A program made the translations under genes and the position numbers. From contig NZ_JARXVM010000002.1 in assembly GCF_029892285.1 (NCBI RefSeq), positions 248,001 to 312,000 on the forward strand: a DNA stretch of 64,000 bases. Direction: 5' to 3'. Under the pieces are notes generated by a model that saw nothing but the letters and a program-made list of their open reading frames with translations, had not been told where the DNA came from and made no database searches. Within the stretch, counting starts at the first letter, position 1. Each line of letters begins with the position of its first letter. The DNA comes from Rhizobium sp. SG_E_25_P2. Its GTDB lineage: Bacteria > Pseudomonadota > Alphaproteobacteria > Rhizobiales > Rhizobiaceae. Shown here one piece after another: positions 40,863 to 50,516 of the stretch.

Positions 40863-43073
40863 ATGACTTACAAGAATTTCACCCTCGACATTGACGCCGA
40901 TGGCGCAGCGCTCGTCACCTGGGATATGCCGGGCAAGAGCATGAATGTCTTTACGCTCGAGGTGATGGACGAGATCGAGGCGATCCTCGCCGCCGTCGTG
41001 ACTGACGAAAAGGTCAAGGGCGTCGTCTTCGCCTCCGGCAAATCCGCCTTCTCCGGCGGCGCCGATCTCACCATGATCGAGGGCATGTTCTCGATGCTGG
41101 AAGAGGCGAAGGCCGCCGATCCAACTGCGGCCGCGCAGAAACTGTTCGACGCCGCCGGCCGCATGAGCGGTCTCTGGCGCAAGATCGAGACTTGCGGAAA
41201 GCCCTGGGTCGCCGCCATCAACGGAACCTGCATGGGCGGCGCCACCGAACTCGCCATGTCCTGCCACGCCCGCGTTGCCTCAAACGCCAAATCGGTCAAG
41301 ATCGCGCTGCCGGAAGTCAAGGTCGGCATCTTCCCGGGCGCCGGCGGCACCCAGCGCCTGCCGCGCCTGATCAACACCCAGGACGCGCTGCAGATCATGA
41401 CCACGGGTTCGGACCTGACAGCCTCACGCGCCAAGGCGCTTGGTCTGGTCAACGAGGTGGTCGATCCCGACAAACTGATCGAAGCGGCCAAGACGCTGAT
41501 CAAGAACGGCGTCGATCCGGTCGCGCCCTGGGACAAGAAGGGCTTCAAGGCGCCGGGCGGAACCATCTGGTCGCCGCAGGGCGTGCAGCTGTTCTCGGCC
41601 GCCAACGCCATTCTGCGCCGCGAAACGCATATGAATTATCCCGGCGCCGAAGCGATCGTGAAATGCGTCTATGAAGGCCTCCAACTGCCCTTCGACCTCG
41701 CGCTCAAGGTCGAGCTGCGCTATTTCACCCAGATCCTCAACAATGTTTCGGCCCGCTCCATGGTCCGGTCGCTGTTCGTGTCGATGCAGGAGCTCGGCAA
41801 GGGCGCGCGCCGTCCGGCAGGCGTTCCCGCCACGACATTCTCCAAGATCGGCGTGGTCGGCGCAGGCTTCATGGGCGCCTCCATCGCCTATGTCACCGCG
41901 CGGGCCGGCATTCCCGTGGTTCTGATCGACCGCGACCAGACCGCCGCCGACAAGGGCAAGGCCCATTCCGAAGAGCTGATCAAGGGCGCGATCGCCAAGG
42001 GCAAGTCGACCAAGGAAGAGGGCGAAAAGCTGTTGTCGCTGATCACCGCGACCTCCGACTATAGCCAGATTGCTGACGCCGATCTCGTCATTGAAGCGGT
42101 GTTCGAAGACCGCACCGTCAAGAAGGCGGTGATCGAACAGGTCGAGGCGGTGCTGCCGGAAAGCTCGATCTTCGCCTCCAACACGTCGACGCTGCCGATC
42201 ACCGGGCTTGCGGAAAATTCCAAGCGCCCCGACCAGTTCATCGGCGTGCATTTCTTCTCGCCGGTCGAGAAGATGCTGCTGGTGGAAGTGATCCTCGGCG
42301 AAAAGACCGGCGACAAGGCGCTGGCCGCCGCGCTCGATTATGTCGCCGCGATCCGCAAGACGCCGATCGTCGTCAACGACACGCGCGGCTTCTACGTCAA
42401 TCGCTGCGTCTTCCGCTACATCAACGAAGCCTATGACATGCTGATCGAAGGCGTGCCGGCGGTGATGATCGAAAACATCGCCAAGGCCGCCGGAATGCCG
42501 GTCGGGCCCCTGTCGCTCAACGACGAAGTCGCCGTTGATTTGAGCCAGAAGATCATGAAGGCCTCGATCGCCGATTTGGGCGAAGCGTCCGTCAAGCCGG
42601 AGCACATGACGCTGATCGACAAGATGGTCAACGATCTCGACCGTCGCGGTCGCAAGAACGGTCGAGGCTTCTACGACTATCCGGCGAAGCCCGCTAAGAA
42701 ATCGCTCTGGCCGGGCCTCAAGGACTTCTATCCGCAGAAGAAGGCCGAAGAGGTTGATGTCAAGACGATCAAGGATCGTCTGCTCGCCACCATTGCGCTG
42801 GAAGCCGCCCGCACCATGGAAGAGGGCGTGGTCACCGATCCGCGCGAGGCCGATGTCGGCTCTATCCTCGGCTTCGGCTTCGCCCCTTACACGGGCGGCA
42901 CGCTGAGTTATATCGACGGCATGGGTGTGAAAGCCTTCGTGGCGCTGTGCGAAAAGCTGGCCGCAAGTTACGGCGACCACTTCAAGCCGACGCTGCTGCT
43001 GCTGGACATGGCCGCCAAGGGCGAGAGCTTCTACAGCCGCTTCAATCCGAAGGCGGTGAAGGCGGCGGCGTAA
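40863..43073 (+). CDS. Bifunctional enoyl-CoA hydratase / 3-hydroxyacyl-CoA dehydrogenase (FadJ/FadB-like)
   Basis: 736 residues. N-terminal crotonase: [19 protein letters not shown] (oxyanion hole), [20 protein letters not shown] and [20 protein letters not shown] with the catalytic Glu region. C-terminal dehydrogenase from about 320: [20 protein letters not shown] (NAD-binding GxGxxG), [13 protein letters not shown], and [20 protein letters not shown] with the His, then [10 protein letters not shown]. It performs hydration and oxidation steps between the other two operon enzymes. The ribosome site GGGAGAG precedes the start. Confidence 0.96.
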   Translation: MTYKNFTLDIDADGAALVTWDMPGKSMNVFTLEVMDEIEAILAAVVTDEKVKGVVFASGKSAFSGGADLTMIEGMFSMLEEAKAADPTAAAQKLFDAAGRMSGLWRKIETCGKPWVAAINGTCMGGATELAMSCHARVASNAKSVKIALPEVKVGIFPGAGGTQRLPRLINTQDALQIMTTGSDLTASRAKALGLVNEVVDPDKLIEAAKTLIKNGVDPVAPWDKKGFKAPGGTIWSPQGVQLFSAANAILRRETHMNYPGAEAIVKCVYEGLQLPFDLALKVELRYFTQILNNVSARSMVRSLFVSMQELGKGARRPAGVPATTFSKIGVVGAGFMGASIAYVTARAGIPVVLIDRDQTAADKGKAHSEELIKGAIAKGKSTKEEGEKLLSLITATSDYSQIADADLVIEAVFEDRTVKKAVIEQVEAVLPESSIFASNTSTLPITGLAENSKRPDQFIGVHFFSPVEKMLLVEVILGEKTGDKALAAALDYVAAIRKTPIVVNDTRGFYVNRCVFRYINEAYDMLIEGVPAVMIENIAKAAGMPVGPLSLNDEVAVDLSQKIMKASIADLGEASVKPEHMTLIDKMVNDLDRRGRKNGRGFYDYPAKPAKKSLWPGLKDFYPQKKAEEVDVKTIKDRLLATIALEAARTMEEGVVTDPREADVGSILGFGFAPYTGGTLSYIDGMGVKAFVALCEKLAASYGDHFKPTLLLLDMAAKGESFYSRFNPKAVKAAA

Positions 43074-43181
43074 CGTTTTTGGCGTCGGGGGCATCCCTCC
43101 CGGCGCCGTCTCCCTTGGGCTTGTCCCGAGGGTCTGCTGTCAGTTCTGCTATTCCTTCTCAGCGTGGGGCCAGAGGCCTTA

Positions 43182-43679
43182 TCAATCCGCCTCTTCAGCG
43201 CCGGGATCAAGACGTGGCTTCAGTCGCTGCATGTCTGCCTGGAACATTGCAAAAGCTTCAAGAGCGTCGCTGACGCGCTCCTCCACGATCTCCGGATCGA
43301 GCGAGAGCCCATAGGAATTCCTCTGCCGATGCCGAAACGCCCGCAATCCGTCCAATGCGCGATAGGTGTCATCTGAAAGCACACGATCGCGAATGCCCGG
43401 ATAGTCGTTGTGCATCCGCCGAAGCAGCGTTGCATGCCAGCCGTCATCGCGCGACACCGCATTGCCGTCGATCCTCGAAGCGACCGTTGACATGACTCGT
43501 TCGCAGCCGGAGTAGAGTTTCTCTATTCCCGACGCGAGGCCGCTGACAGCCAGCCAGCGCATATGCGGCTCAAGGTCTCTTTTCGTCGCTTTATATGTAG
43601 TCAACGCCAGGCCCAGCATTTCTGCCTCGGCGGCAATTTCCCGGATGTCGTTGTCCAGATCAACGAAGATCGCCCGCAT
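43182..43679 (-). CDS. HepT-like toxin component (type VII toxin-antitoxin)
   Basis: 165 residues, all helical, HEPN-like: LEPHMRWLAVSGLASGIEKL, then WHATLLRRMHNDYPGIRD, and LRAFRHRQRNSYGLSLDPEI near the active centre. HepT toxins have an RX4-6HXY motif whose Tyr is AMPylated by the partner; here the run R-H-R-Q-R-N-S-Y has the spacing but Asn where the His is expected. The gene overlaps the nucleotidyltransferase gene by 20 nt. RNase activity is family knowledge and is uncertain with the changed residue. Confidence 0.68.
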   Translation of the reverse strand: MRAIFVDLDNDIREIAAEAEMLGLALTTYKATKRDLEPHMRWLAVSGLASGIEKLYSGCERVMSTVASRIDGNAVSRDDGWHATLLRRMHNDYPGIRDRVLSDDTYRALDGLRAFRHRQRNSYGLSLDPEIVEERVSDALEAFAMFQADMQRLKPRLDPGAEEAD

Positions 43680-43986
43680 CGGTCACGGTCTCCAGGAAAC
43701 GGTGGCGTCGATGCGCGGGAATTTCGTCGAGATAGACAACATCGAAGCGGAAGCCGGGCAGCCCATCCTCCACAAGTCCTTCGATCTTATATTTGAGGTG
43801 GCGCGGGCATTCGGTCACGAGCAGGTCGATGTCGGATTGCGCGTTGAATTTGCCCGACGAGAGCGAACCGAAGATTTTTGCGTCGACTCCGATGTCAGCC
43901 AGACGCGCGACAAGCTGCTTCGTCAAGGATACTGCTGACGCTCTCCTCGCACCAAGATCCATATCGGACAAAACCGCAATGCTCAT
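43660..43986 (-). CDS. MNT-type nucleotidyltransferase antitoxin (MntA-like)
   Basis: 108 residues from the ATG at 43986. The motif GSLSSGKFNAQSDID fits GSX10DXD of minimal nucleotidyltransferases exactly, and FDVVYLDEIP gives the third acidic residue. MntA proteins neutralise HepT by adding AMP to its active-site Tyr. It is the first gene of the pair and overlaps the toxin-like gene, which argues for coordinated translation. Mobile toxin-antitoxin cargo on the chromosome is the likely origin. Confidence 0.8.
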   Translation of the reverse strand: MSIAVLSDMDLGARRASAVSLTKQLVARLADIGVDAKIFGSLSSGKFNAQSDIDLLVTECPRHLKYKIEGLVEDGLPGFRFDVVYLDEIPAHRRHRFLETVTDAGDLR

Positions 43987-44151
43987 GACCCGCCTCTGCT
44001 TGCCCGGGGGATTATTGGCCTGTCCGGCAATCGAGTCAACTTTTGCCGATTGCGTAGAATATTCCGCGTGCTTGGCGGCGCTGTGAACACGACACATGGC
44101 CGCGAGACCGGCGAGACGATCCCTCTCCCCGCCGTTCTCTCTCGATAAAGC

Positions 44152-45141
44152 TCAGAGCGCGAACTGATAGGTCGCCGGATTGTAGCGATAACCTTCGCCC
44201 TGTTTCTCGACATATCCCACCGCCGGGAAGGGCATGTGATAGCCGATAAAGGCCAGCCGGTCGGTGGCGATCATGTCGAACACCCGCTTGCGGGCTTCCG
44301 CCGCCTTGGCCTTGTCCATGTCGAATTTCACTTCCCAGTCAGGCCGCTGCAGCGACAGCACGAAGTGGTTGGCGGTGTCGGCGGTCAGGATCAGGGTCTG
44401 GCCCTCGCTTTCGAGGCGATAGATCATATGCCCAGGCGAATGGCCGAAGGCGGCCATACCGGTCACGCCGGGGGCCACATCGGCATTGTCCTTGACGAAG
44501 GTCGCTTTCTCGGCGAGCGGCGCGATGTTTTTCATCACCCCCTTATGGCCGTTTTCCGCCGGCGTGCCCATGCGGGCAGTGTCTTTCCAGAAGGCGAATT
44601 CCGCCTCGCCGAACACATAGCGCGCATTCGCGAAGGCCGGTTTTCCGCCTTCCATCAAGCCGCTGATATGGTCGCCATGCATATGGGTGATCACCACCAG
44701 CGTCACATCCTCGGGCTTGTAGCCGGCCGCCTGAATGCCGGCGCGCAATTGTCCGGCGCCCCATTCGCGGCCGCCTTCGCCCATGCCGGTGTCGAACAGG
44801 ATGAGGTCTGCGCCGGTCTTGACCAGCACCGGCGAAAAGCCGTTGACGAATTTGTCGGTCGGCAGGAAATTGGCGGTCAAAAGCGCCGCTACGTCTTCCG
44901 GCTTCTGGTTGGTTCCGAAGGTTTCGTTCGGCTTGTCGGCGGCGCGGGTGCCGTCGCTAATGACGGTCACGTCCATCGCGCCGAATTTGAAGCTGTTGAA
45001 ACGAGGCATTGCCGCAGGCGCAGCCTGGGCGGCGGCAGGCGCGGCGGCAAGAAGCGATGTGGTCAGGATCGCCGGGGCGGCGAGGGCCCCGGTTGCGGCG
45101 GTGGCGAACAGACTGCGACGCGAAATGGTCAGGATCGTCAT
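44152..45141 (-). CDS. Tat-exported MBL-fold metallo-hydrolase
   Basis: 329 residues from the ATG at 45141. Signal: ISRRSLFATAATGALAAPAI (SRRS Tat motif), cleavage after AAPAAAQA likely. Metallo-beta-lactamase motifs: VVITHMHGDHISGLMEG (HxHxDH), GHSPGHMIYRLES, LTADTANHFVLSL, and a final YHMPFPAVGYVEK. It is related to periplasmic lactonase- or quorum-quenching-type hydrolases; substrate not determinable. A longer frame starting at 45291 would lack the signal at its N-terminus. Confidence 0.9.
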   Translation of the reverse strand: MTILTISRRSLFATAATGALAAPAILTTSLLAAAPAAAQAAPAAMPRFNSFKFGAMDVTVISDGTRAADKPNETFGTNQKPEDVAALLTANFLPTDKFVNGFSPVLVKTGADLILFDTGMGEGGREWGAGQLRAGIQAAGYKPEDVTLVVITHMHGDHISGLMEGGKPAFANARYVFGEAEFAFWKDTARMGTPAENGHKGVMKNIAPLAEKATFVKDNADVAPGVTGMAAFGHSPGHMIYRLESEGQTLILTADTANHFVLSLQRPDWEVKFDMDKAKAAEARKRVFDMIATDRLAFIGYHMPFPAVGYVEKQGEGYRYNPATYQFAL

Positions 45142-45310
45142 GGCTTTTCTCCCTTGTTGAGCCCAGAAGTTTACGCACAAACTCCGGAAAAGATCGGTCA
45201 CGTTCCGCTCACAGCTTCGTGAGCGCCCGCATCCATCCGGAATGACCGTGCTGTCCGGAACCAAACGACGTGTATCTCGTTGTCGAAGCACATCGGGGAT
45301 CGGCTCACAT

Positions 45311-46405
45311 ATGCGCGCACGCGGCTTTCAGCTCAAAACCATCCGGCTTGCTCCGCAGTCGGGCATTGATCAGGCGTCTGTAATTGGCGCGCGGATCGCG
45401 CAAATCCTCATTGCGCTCATCGTCGGCGTTGCGGCGCTGGATTACGCCGAAGTCATCCTGGCGCCGATCCTGCTCGGCGTGGTGATCGGGCTGATGTTCT
45501 CGCCGGTCGCCAAGGCGATCGAGCGGCGCGGCCTGCCGGCCTGGGTGTCGGGGCTGGCCATCGTCATCCTGTTTATCGCGCTCGTCGTCATTCTGGTCGG
45601 GGCGCTCGCCATGCCATTGTCGGCCTGGGTCGACAAGGCGCCGGTGATCTGGGAAAGCCTGAAGCTGCATATCGCCGATTGGAAAGACATGATGGCGTCG
45701 TTCCAGTCGATGCAGAAGCAGTTGGGCTCCGCCATGGGCGAGACCGGCGGCGTCATGGTCAAGGTCGATCAGGGCGGCGGCGCGGTCGAAAGCGTCGTCA
45801 CGCTCGGCCCCACCATCATCGCCGAACTGCTGTTGTTTTTCGCCAGCATCTATTTCTTCGTCGCCACGCGCGATCAGTTCCGCATAGCGTTGCTGAAGCT
45901 CTGCATTTCCCGCCGGGTGCGCTGGCGGATCGCGCATTTCTTCCGCGACACCGAGCAGTTGATCTCGCGCTATCTGATGACGATCACCTTGGTCAATATC
46001 GGGCTGGGCTGCGCCGTCGCCTTCTGTCTCTGGCTGGTCGGCATGCCGTCGCCGCTGTTGTGGGGCGTGCTCGCCGCCGTGCTCAATTACGTCGTCTATG
46101 TCGGGCCGGCGATGATGGCGATCCTGCTCACCTGCATCAGCCTCGCCACCCGTCAGGGCGGCATCGACATCCTCACGCCGCCGGCGATCTATCTCGGCCT
46201 GCACTTCATCGAATCGCAATTCGTCACCACCCAGGTGCTCGGCGTCACCATGACCATGAACCCGTTCCTGGTGTTTCTGGCGCTGGCCTTCTGGATCTGG
46301 CTTTGGGGGCCGGTTGGCGGCTTCATCGCGGTTCCCTCCCTGCTTATCCTCTATGCCTTCATGCGCAACACCATCAAGATGCGCGATCGCGTCAGCACTG
46401 TTTGA
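45311..46405 (+). CDS. AI-2E family (PerM/TqsA-like) transporter
   Basis: About 364 residues from the ATG at 45311 (an ATG at 45242 adds 23 and is not excluded). Eight TM segments in two groups around a soluble stretch (MASFQSMQKQLGSAMGETGG). Typical features: LAPILLGVVIGLMFSPVAKA, then YVVYVGPAMMAILLTCISLA and the C-terminal FWIWLWGPVGGFIAVPSLLI. Members transport signalling compounds or ions, or act in Na+/H+ antiport; substrate unknown. Confidence 0.88.
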   Translation: MRARGFQLKTIRLAPQSGIDQASVIGARIAQILIALIVGVAALDYAEVILAPILLGVVIGLMFSPVAKAIERRGLPAWVSGLAIVILFIALVVILVGALAMPLSAWVDKAPVIWESLKLHIADWKDMMASFQSMQKQLGSAMGETGGVMVKVDQGGGAVESVVTLGPTIIAELLLFFASIYFFVATRDQFRIALLKLCISRRVRWRIAHFFRDTEQLISRYLMTITLVNIGLGCAVAFCLWLVGMPSPLLWGVLAAVLNYVVYVGPAMMAILLTCISLATRQGGIDILTPPAIYLGLHFIESQFVTTQVLGVTMTMNPFLVFLALAFWIWLWGPVGGFIAVPSLLILYAFMRNTIKMRDRVSTV

Positions 46406-46414
46406 GGCCCGTTC

Positions 46415-47503
46415 ATGAAAATCTTCTCCTGCCAGAATTGCGGCAACACGCTCCACTTCAACAACAATGTCTGCCTCAAATGCGGTTTCAAGGTCGGCTA
46501 TATCGCCGATCTCTCCACCATGTCGGCGCTCGCGCCGGAGGGCGAGGCGTTTCGCGCCATGGCCGCGCCTGACAGGCTGTTCATCACCTGCGACAATGCC
46601 GAAAACGCGGCCTGCAACTGGCTGGTCGACAAGGACGAGGACGAAAGCTTCTGCCTCGCCTGCCGCTACAATCTCACCATTCCCGATCTCTCCGTGTCCG
46701 ACAATCTCGGCCGCTGGCAGAAGATCGAGCAGGCCAAGCGGCATCTGTTCTATTCGCTGACCCGGTTCGAACTGCCGATCCCGTCACGGCTGGACGACCC
46801 CGACCACGGCCTCGCCTTCGAGTTCCTGGCCGACGTCGTCACTCCCGAAGGCGCGATCGAACCTGTCATGACCGGCCACGACAACGGCCTCATCTCCCTC
46901 AACATCGCCGAGGCCGACGACGCCGAGCGCGAAAAGCGCCGGACATCAATGGGAGAACCCTATCGCACGCTGATCGGCCATTTCCGCCATGAGATCGGCC
47001 ATTTTTACTGGGATCTGCTCGTCAAGGACGGCGACCGCATTAACAGGTTCAAGGCGCTGTTCGGCGATCCCACAGAGGATTACGCCGCCGCCCTGCAACG
47101 CCATTACGCCGAAGGCGCGCCTGTCGATTGGCAGGAAAACTATATCTCGGCTTACGCCTCGGCCCATCCTTGGGAGGATTTCGCCGAGACCTGGGCGCAT
47201 TGCTTTCACATGGTTGATGGGCTGGAGACAGCCCGCGTCTACGGTATCTCGCCGGAGATCGAATTTCTGCCCGGCGCCGGCCCCAAGCCGGGCCCGCATT
47301 TCGATGCCTACAAGGCCACCTCGATCCGTCCCGTCATCGCCTCCTGGATCCCGCTCACGGTCGCCATCAACGCGCTTAACCGCAGCCTGGGGCAGCCGGA
47401 TTTCTACCCCTTCGTGGTCTCGGGCAAGGTCATCACCAAGATCGATTTCGTGCTGAGGCTGATCGTCAGCGCCCAGAAGGAGCAGGATCAGGAAGCGGCG
47501 TGA
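46415..47503 (+). CDS. Zinc-ribbon metallopeptidase (putative zinc-binding, DUF2248-like)
   Basis: 362 residues. The start MKIFSCQNCGNTLHFNNNVC with the following LKCG is a zinc ribbon. A second Cys set (ENAACNW, FCLACRY) follows. The peptidase core is IGHFRHEIGHFYWDLLV, an HExGH-type zinc site, with EDFAETWAHCFHMVDGLETA providing a further ligand. Cytoplasmic; substrate unknown. The gene starts 9 bp after the transporter gene ends, so they probably share a transcript. Confidence 0.88.
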   Translation: MKIFSCQNCGNTLHFNNNVCLKCGFKVGYIADLSTMSALAPEGEAFRAMAAPDRLFITCDNAENAACNWLVDKDEDESFCLACRYNLTIPDLSVSDNLGRWQKIEQAKRHLFYSLTRFELPIPSRLDDPDHGLAFEFLADVVTPEGAIEPVMTGHDNGLISLNIAEADDAEREKRRTSMGEPYRTLIGHFRHEIGHFYWDLLVKDGDRINRFKALFGDPTEDYAAALQRHYAEGAPVDWQENYISAYASAHPWEDFAETWAHCFHMVDGLETARVYGISPEIEFLPGAGPKPGPHFDAYKATSIRPVIASWIPLTVAINALNRSLGQPDFYPFVVSGKVITKIDFVLRLIVSAQKEQDQEAA

Positions 47504-47568
47504 GGGTGCATGGCCTTTCCTCTTCTTCGAATGGACGTCCTGCTTCGCCCCTATTCCCCCTGCCGGGG

Positions 47569-47654
47569 CCTTCTCCCCGCGCCTGCGGGGAGAAGGCGGG
47601 TGGCGCGCCGACATTGCCCCGATCGCCCTTCTCCCCGCAGGCGCGGGGAGAAGG
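47569..47654. repeat. Paired intergenic hairpin repeats (CCTTCTCCCCGC type)
   Basis: Two hairpins, CCTTCTCCCCGC-4-GCGGGGAGAAGG, at 47569-47596 and 47627-47654 with identical stems. This is a frequent intergenic repeat in rhizobial genomes. No gene is evident here. Confidence 0.85.
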
Positions 47655-47820
47655 TGGCGGCAGCCGGATGAGGAGCTGTGCACGCCGTCAACCGCATACA
47701 GACTAAAACCCTCGTCGTCGTCATGCTCGGGCCTCTCCCGAGCATCTGCAACGCTTTGATTTTGCTCTATGGCTTAGATCCTCGGCACAAGGCCGAGGAT
47801 GACGATGGAGCGGGGGGAAA

Positions 47821-47970
47821 CCCCTCCCCAACCCCTCCCCACAAGGGGGAGGGGCTTGCGCTGCCTCACCCTCCAAACCCAAGCGACCTCTCCTCTGCTA
47901 GGCTGAACTGTGGGACGCCGGCGGCAGACCTGGGTTAAGCCCCTCCCCTTGTGGGAGGGGTGGGGGAGGG
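47821..47970. repeat. Second intergenic inverted-repeat family (CCCCTCCCC type)
   Basis: CCCCTCCCC-ACAA-GGGGGAGGGG near 47832-47854 and its counterpart CCCCTCCCCTTGTGGGAGGGG near 47940-47960 are inverted copies about 90 bp apart. A typical rhizobial palindromic repeat; no coding sequence. Confidence 0.75.
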
Positions 47971-48114
47971 CCTTCTTCAAAAAATCACCCCCTCAAAAAT
48001 ATTTCCATCCCCCACCATCCCACGCCGCTTATCCTCATCTCGTCCCATCATCGGCTACACCGCGAGGCGTCGCGGCGAGATGGGGCCGGCGCTGGGGAAA
48101 GGGGGACGACGTGC

Positions 48115-48207
48115 ATCCCTTTCTCCGGGGCTTCGAGAAACGACGACCCCCGAACACTGGGGACTTGACGTGAAAGCGTCCCCCCAGGGTGGCGTCTCGA
48201 AAGGGAT
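48115..48207. other. Structured intergenic element with 9-bp closing stem
   Basis: ATCCCTTTC (48115-48123) and GAAAGGGAT (48199-48207) pair perfectly around inner helices such as CCCC...GGGG and GACG...CGTC. A further perfect hairpin (CCGCAGG, 48241-48247, with CCTGCGG, 48253-48259) follows. It could be a repeat or a structured RNA; no T-run is present. The surrounding 47.97-48.43 kb holds no gene. Confidence 0.4.
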
Positions 48208-48428
48208 GTTACAGTAAGGCCCGCTTTAGAGGCGGATTACCCGCAGGCTCGACCTGCGGCGACGAGCGTCAAGTTCGAAGCACAAACCGCCGAATGCGGG
48301 GCGCGATGAGCGTCATATAAAACTAACTTAACGAGGCGTTCTTCGCGCCCCGGCCGAGCCCTTATGGGCGAAGCGAGAGAATGACGGATAACTCCGGGCG
48401 GGATGACGCGGCGGAGCGATTTGGCGCG

Positions 48429-50513
48429 TCAGCGCACGAAGACGCGCACCGTCGAGGCGCGGCCCACCGCGTCGATCACCGTCAGCGTCGAATAGCCGGC
48501 CCCATCGGGACGCCATTGGTAATTGCGCTTGCGGCTGGAGCCGTCCATCGGCCGGCCATTGGCGAGCCAGCGGAAGGGCGGGCGGCCGCCTTGCAGCTTG
48601 AGTTGCAGCGGCATGGCGTCATCGCCGCCGAGCGCGAGGTCGACTTCCGCGCCCTCGGGCGGATAGACGATTTTCGGCGCGGGTTCGCGGGCGGAGAAGG
48701 AGACGAGGCCGTTGCCGGTCAGCGCAAAGCGCTTGAGGCTCGCGGGCAATTCCGCTTCGCTCAGCCGGAAGGCGCCGGCCGGGGCCGGCGGCAGCGCGGT
48801 CTGGGCGAGTTTGGCCTTGGCGAAGGCTTCGAAGAGAATGGGGGCGGCGGTCTGAAAGCCGGATATGCCGGGAACGGCGGCGTTGTCGGCGCGGCCCACC
48901 CAGACGCCGAGCACATATTTGCCGTCATAACCGACCGTCCAGGCGTCGCGATAGCCATAGGACGTGCCGGTCTTGTAGGCGAGGCCGCGCGGAATGGCGC
49001 CGAGCGGCGGCCGCATGCCCGAGAGCACATCCGACACCTGCCAGGCGGCGATCGGGTCCATGATCGGTTCGGCTTCGATCACGCCCGGCTCCTCGCGGAC
49101 GCCATCGCCGAGCCGTACCGGAAAGCCGCGATTTGCGAGGGCGGCATAGAGCTGGACGAGATCGCGCAGGCTGACGCCCGCGCCGCCGAGCGCGATCGCC
49201 AGCCCCGGCGCTTCGCCCTGCGGCAGCTTGGGATTGACGCCAGCGCGGCGGAAGCGGCTGGTCAGCCTGGTCGGGCCAACCGCTTCGAGAAGCTTCACGG
49301 CGGGCACGTTGAGGCTCATCTGCAGCGCCTGGCGGATGGTGACGTCGCCCTGATAGCTCATGTCGAAATTCTTCGGCCGGTAGCCGAAGAAATCGGCGGG
49401 CCGGTCCTCGATGATCGTCTGCTGGGCGATCATGCCCTGCTCGAAGGCCAGACCATAGATGAAGGGCTTGAGCGTCGAGCCCGGCGAGCGCAGGGTCCGG
49501 GTCATGTCGATCCAGCCGGAGCGGGCGCCTTCGAAATAATCGGCCGAGCCAACTTCGGCGAGGATGGCGCCGGTGCGGCTCTCGGCCAGCAAGAGCGCCA
49601 CCGAGATCTTCGGCCCCAGCCGTTCGGCGGCGTCGCGGGCCACGATCTCCAGCGCCGCCTGGGCGTCGCGCTTCAGCGTCGTCTGATGGCTGAGCGCGCG
49701 AGGGTCCTTGCGGATCGCTGCTTCGGCGAGATGGGCGGCGTAAGCTGGCAGTTGCCGCCGCTTGTTGGGCACGGGCGCCAGCCGGGCGCGGCCGGCCTCG
49801 CCTTCGCCGATCACGGCGGCGACCGCGAGCCGGGTCAGCACCCGTTCGCGGGCCGCTTCGGCATTGGCGGGAAAGCGGTCGGGCCGCCTGCGCTCCGGCA
49901 ATTGCGGCAGGGCGACGAGTAGGGCCGCCTGCGCCACCGTCAGCCGCTTCGGCTCCTTGCCGAAATAAGCGAGGCTTGCGGCGCGCACGCCTTCGAGATT
50001 GCCGCCGAAAGGCGCGAGGTTGAGATAGAGATCGAGGATCTCGGCCTTGCTCAGCCGCTTCTCAATCTGGGCGGCGCGGGCGATCTGGATCAGCTTGGCG
50101 GGGATCGAACGGTCCTTGCGAGGCTCGATCAGCCGGGCGACCTGCATCGACAGGGTCGAACCGCCGGAGACGATGCGGCCATGGGCGGCCAGCTGGCCGG
50201 CGGCGCGGCCGAGCGCCCAGAGATCGACGCCGCGATGTTTCTCAAAACGCTGGTCCTCATAAGCCACCAGCATGCGAAGATAATGCGGATCGACATCGGC
50301 TGAGGTCACTGGCAGCCGCCATTTGCCGCCGCTGGTGGTGAAGGCGCGCAGCAATTGGCCGTCGCGATCCAGCACCTGGCGCGAGCGCTCCATCGCCGCC
50401 TCGAGCGGCGGCGGAAAAGCCCGGTCGGCCTTGGCGAGCCCGTAGACCATCCCGGCTGACAGGGCAGCCTGGACGGCGACAAGCGCGCCGAAGAGTTTTA
50501 CCGTCCGGGCCAA
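48429..50513 (-). CDS. pbpC: Penicillin-binding protein 1C
   Basis: 694 residues. N-terminal TM anchor (VKLFGALVAVQAALSAGMVY), then the glycosyltransferase domain with EDQRFEKHRGVD and GGSTLSMQVARLIEP. The transpeptidase has SPGSTLKPFIYGLAF (SxxK), SLN motif at MSLNVPAVKLLE, and YKTGTSYGYRDAWTVGY (KTG). The C-terminal BiPBP_C domain starts near KIVYPPEGAEVDLAL. It builds and crosslinks peptidoglycan in the periplasm. Directly downstream of the alpha-2-macroglobulin gene (3 bp), as in enterobacteria, so the two probably act together in cell wall repair. Confidence 0.95.
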   Translation of the reverse strand: MARTVKLFGALVAVQAALSAGMVYGLAKADRAFPPPLEAAMERSRQVLDRDGQLLRAFTTSGGKWRLPVTSADVDPHYLRMLVAYEDQRFEKHRGVDLWALGRAAGQLAAHGRIVSGGSTLSMQVARLIEPRKDRSIPAKLIQIARAAQIEKRLSKAEILDLYLNLAPFGGNLEGVRAASLAYFGKEPKRLTVAQAALLVALPQLPERRRPDRFPANAEAARERVLTRLAVAAVIGEGEAGRARLAPVPNKRRQLPAYAAHLAEAAIRKDPRALSHQTTLKRDAQAALEIVARDAAERLGPKISVALLLAESRTGAILAEVGSADYFEGARSGWIDMTRTLRSPGSTLKPFIYGLAFEQGMIAQQTIIEDRPADFFGYRPKNFDMSYQGDVTIRQALQMSLNVPAVKLLEAVGPTRLTSRFRRAGVNPKLPQGEAPGLAIALGGAGVSLRDLVQLYAALANRGFPVRLGDGVREEPGVIEAEPIMDPIAAWQVSDVLSGMRPPLGAIPRGLAYKTGTSYGYRDAWTVGYDGKYVLGVWVGRADNAAVPGISGFQTAAPILFEAFAKAKLAQTALPPAPAGAFRLSEAELPASLKRFALTGNGLVSFSAREPAPKIVYPPEGAEVDLALGGDDAMPLQLKLQGGRPPFRWLANGRPMDGSSRKRNYQWRPDGAGYSTLTVIDAVGRASTVRVFVR

Positions 50514-50516
50514 GGC

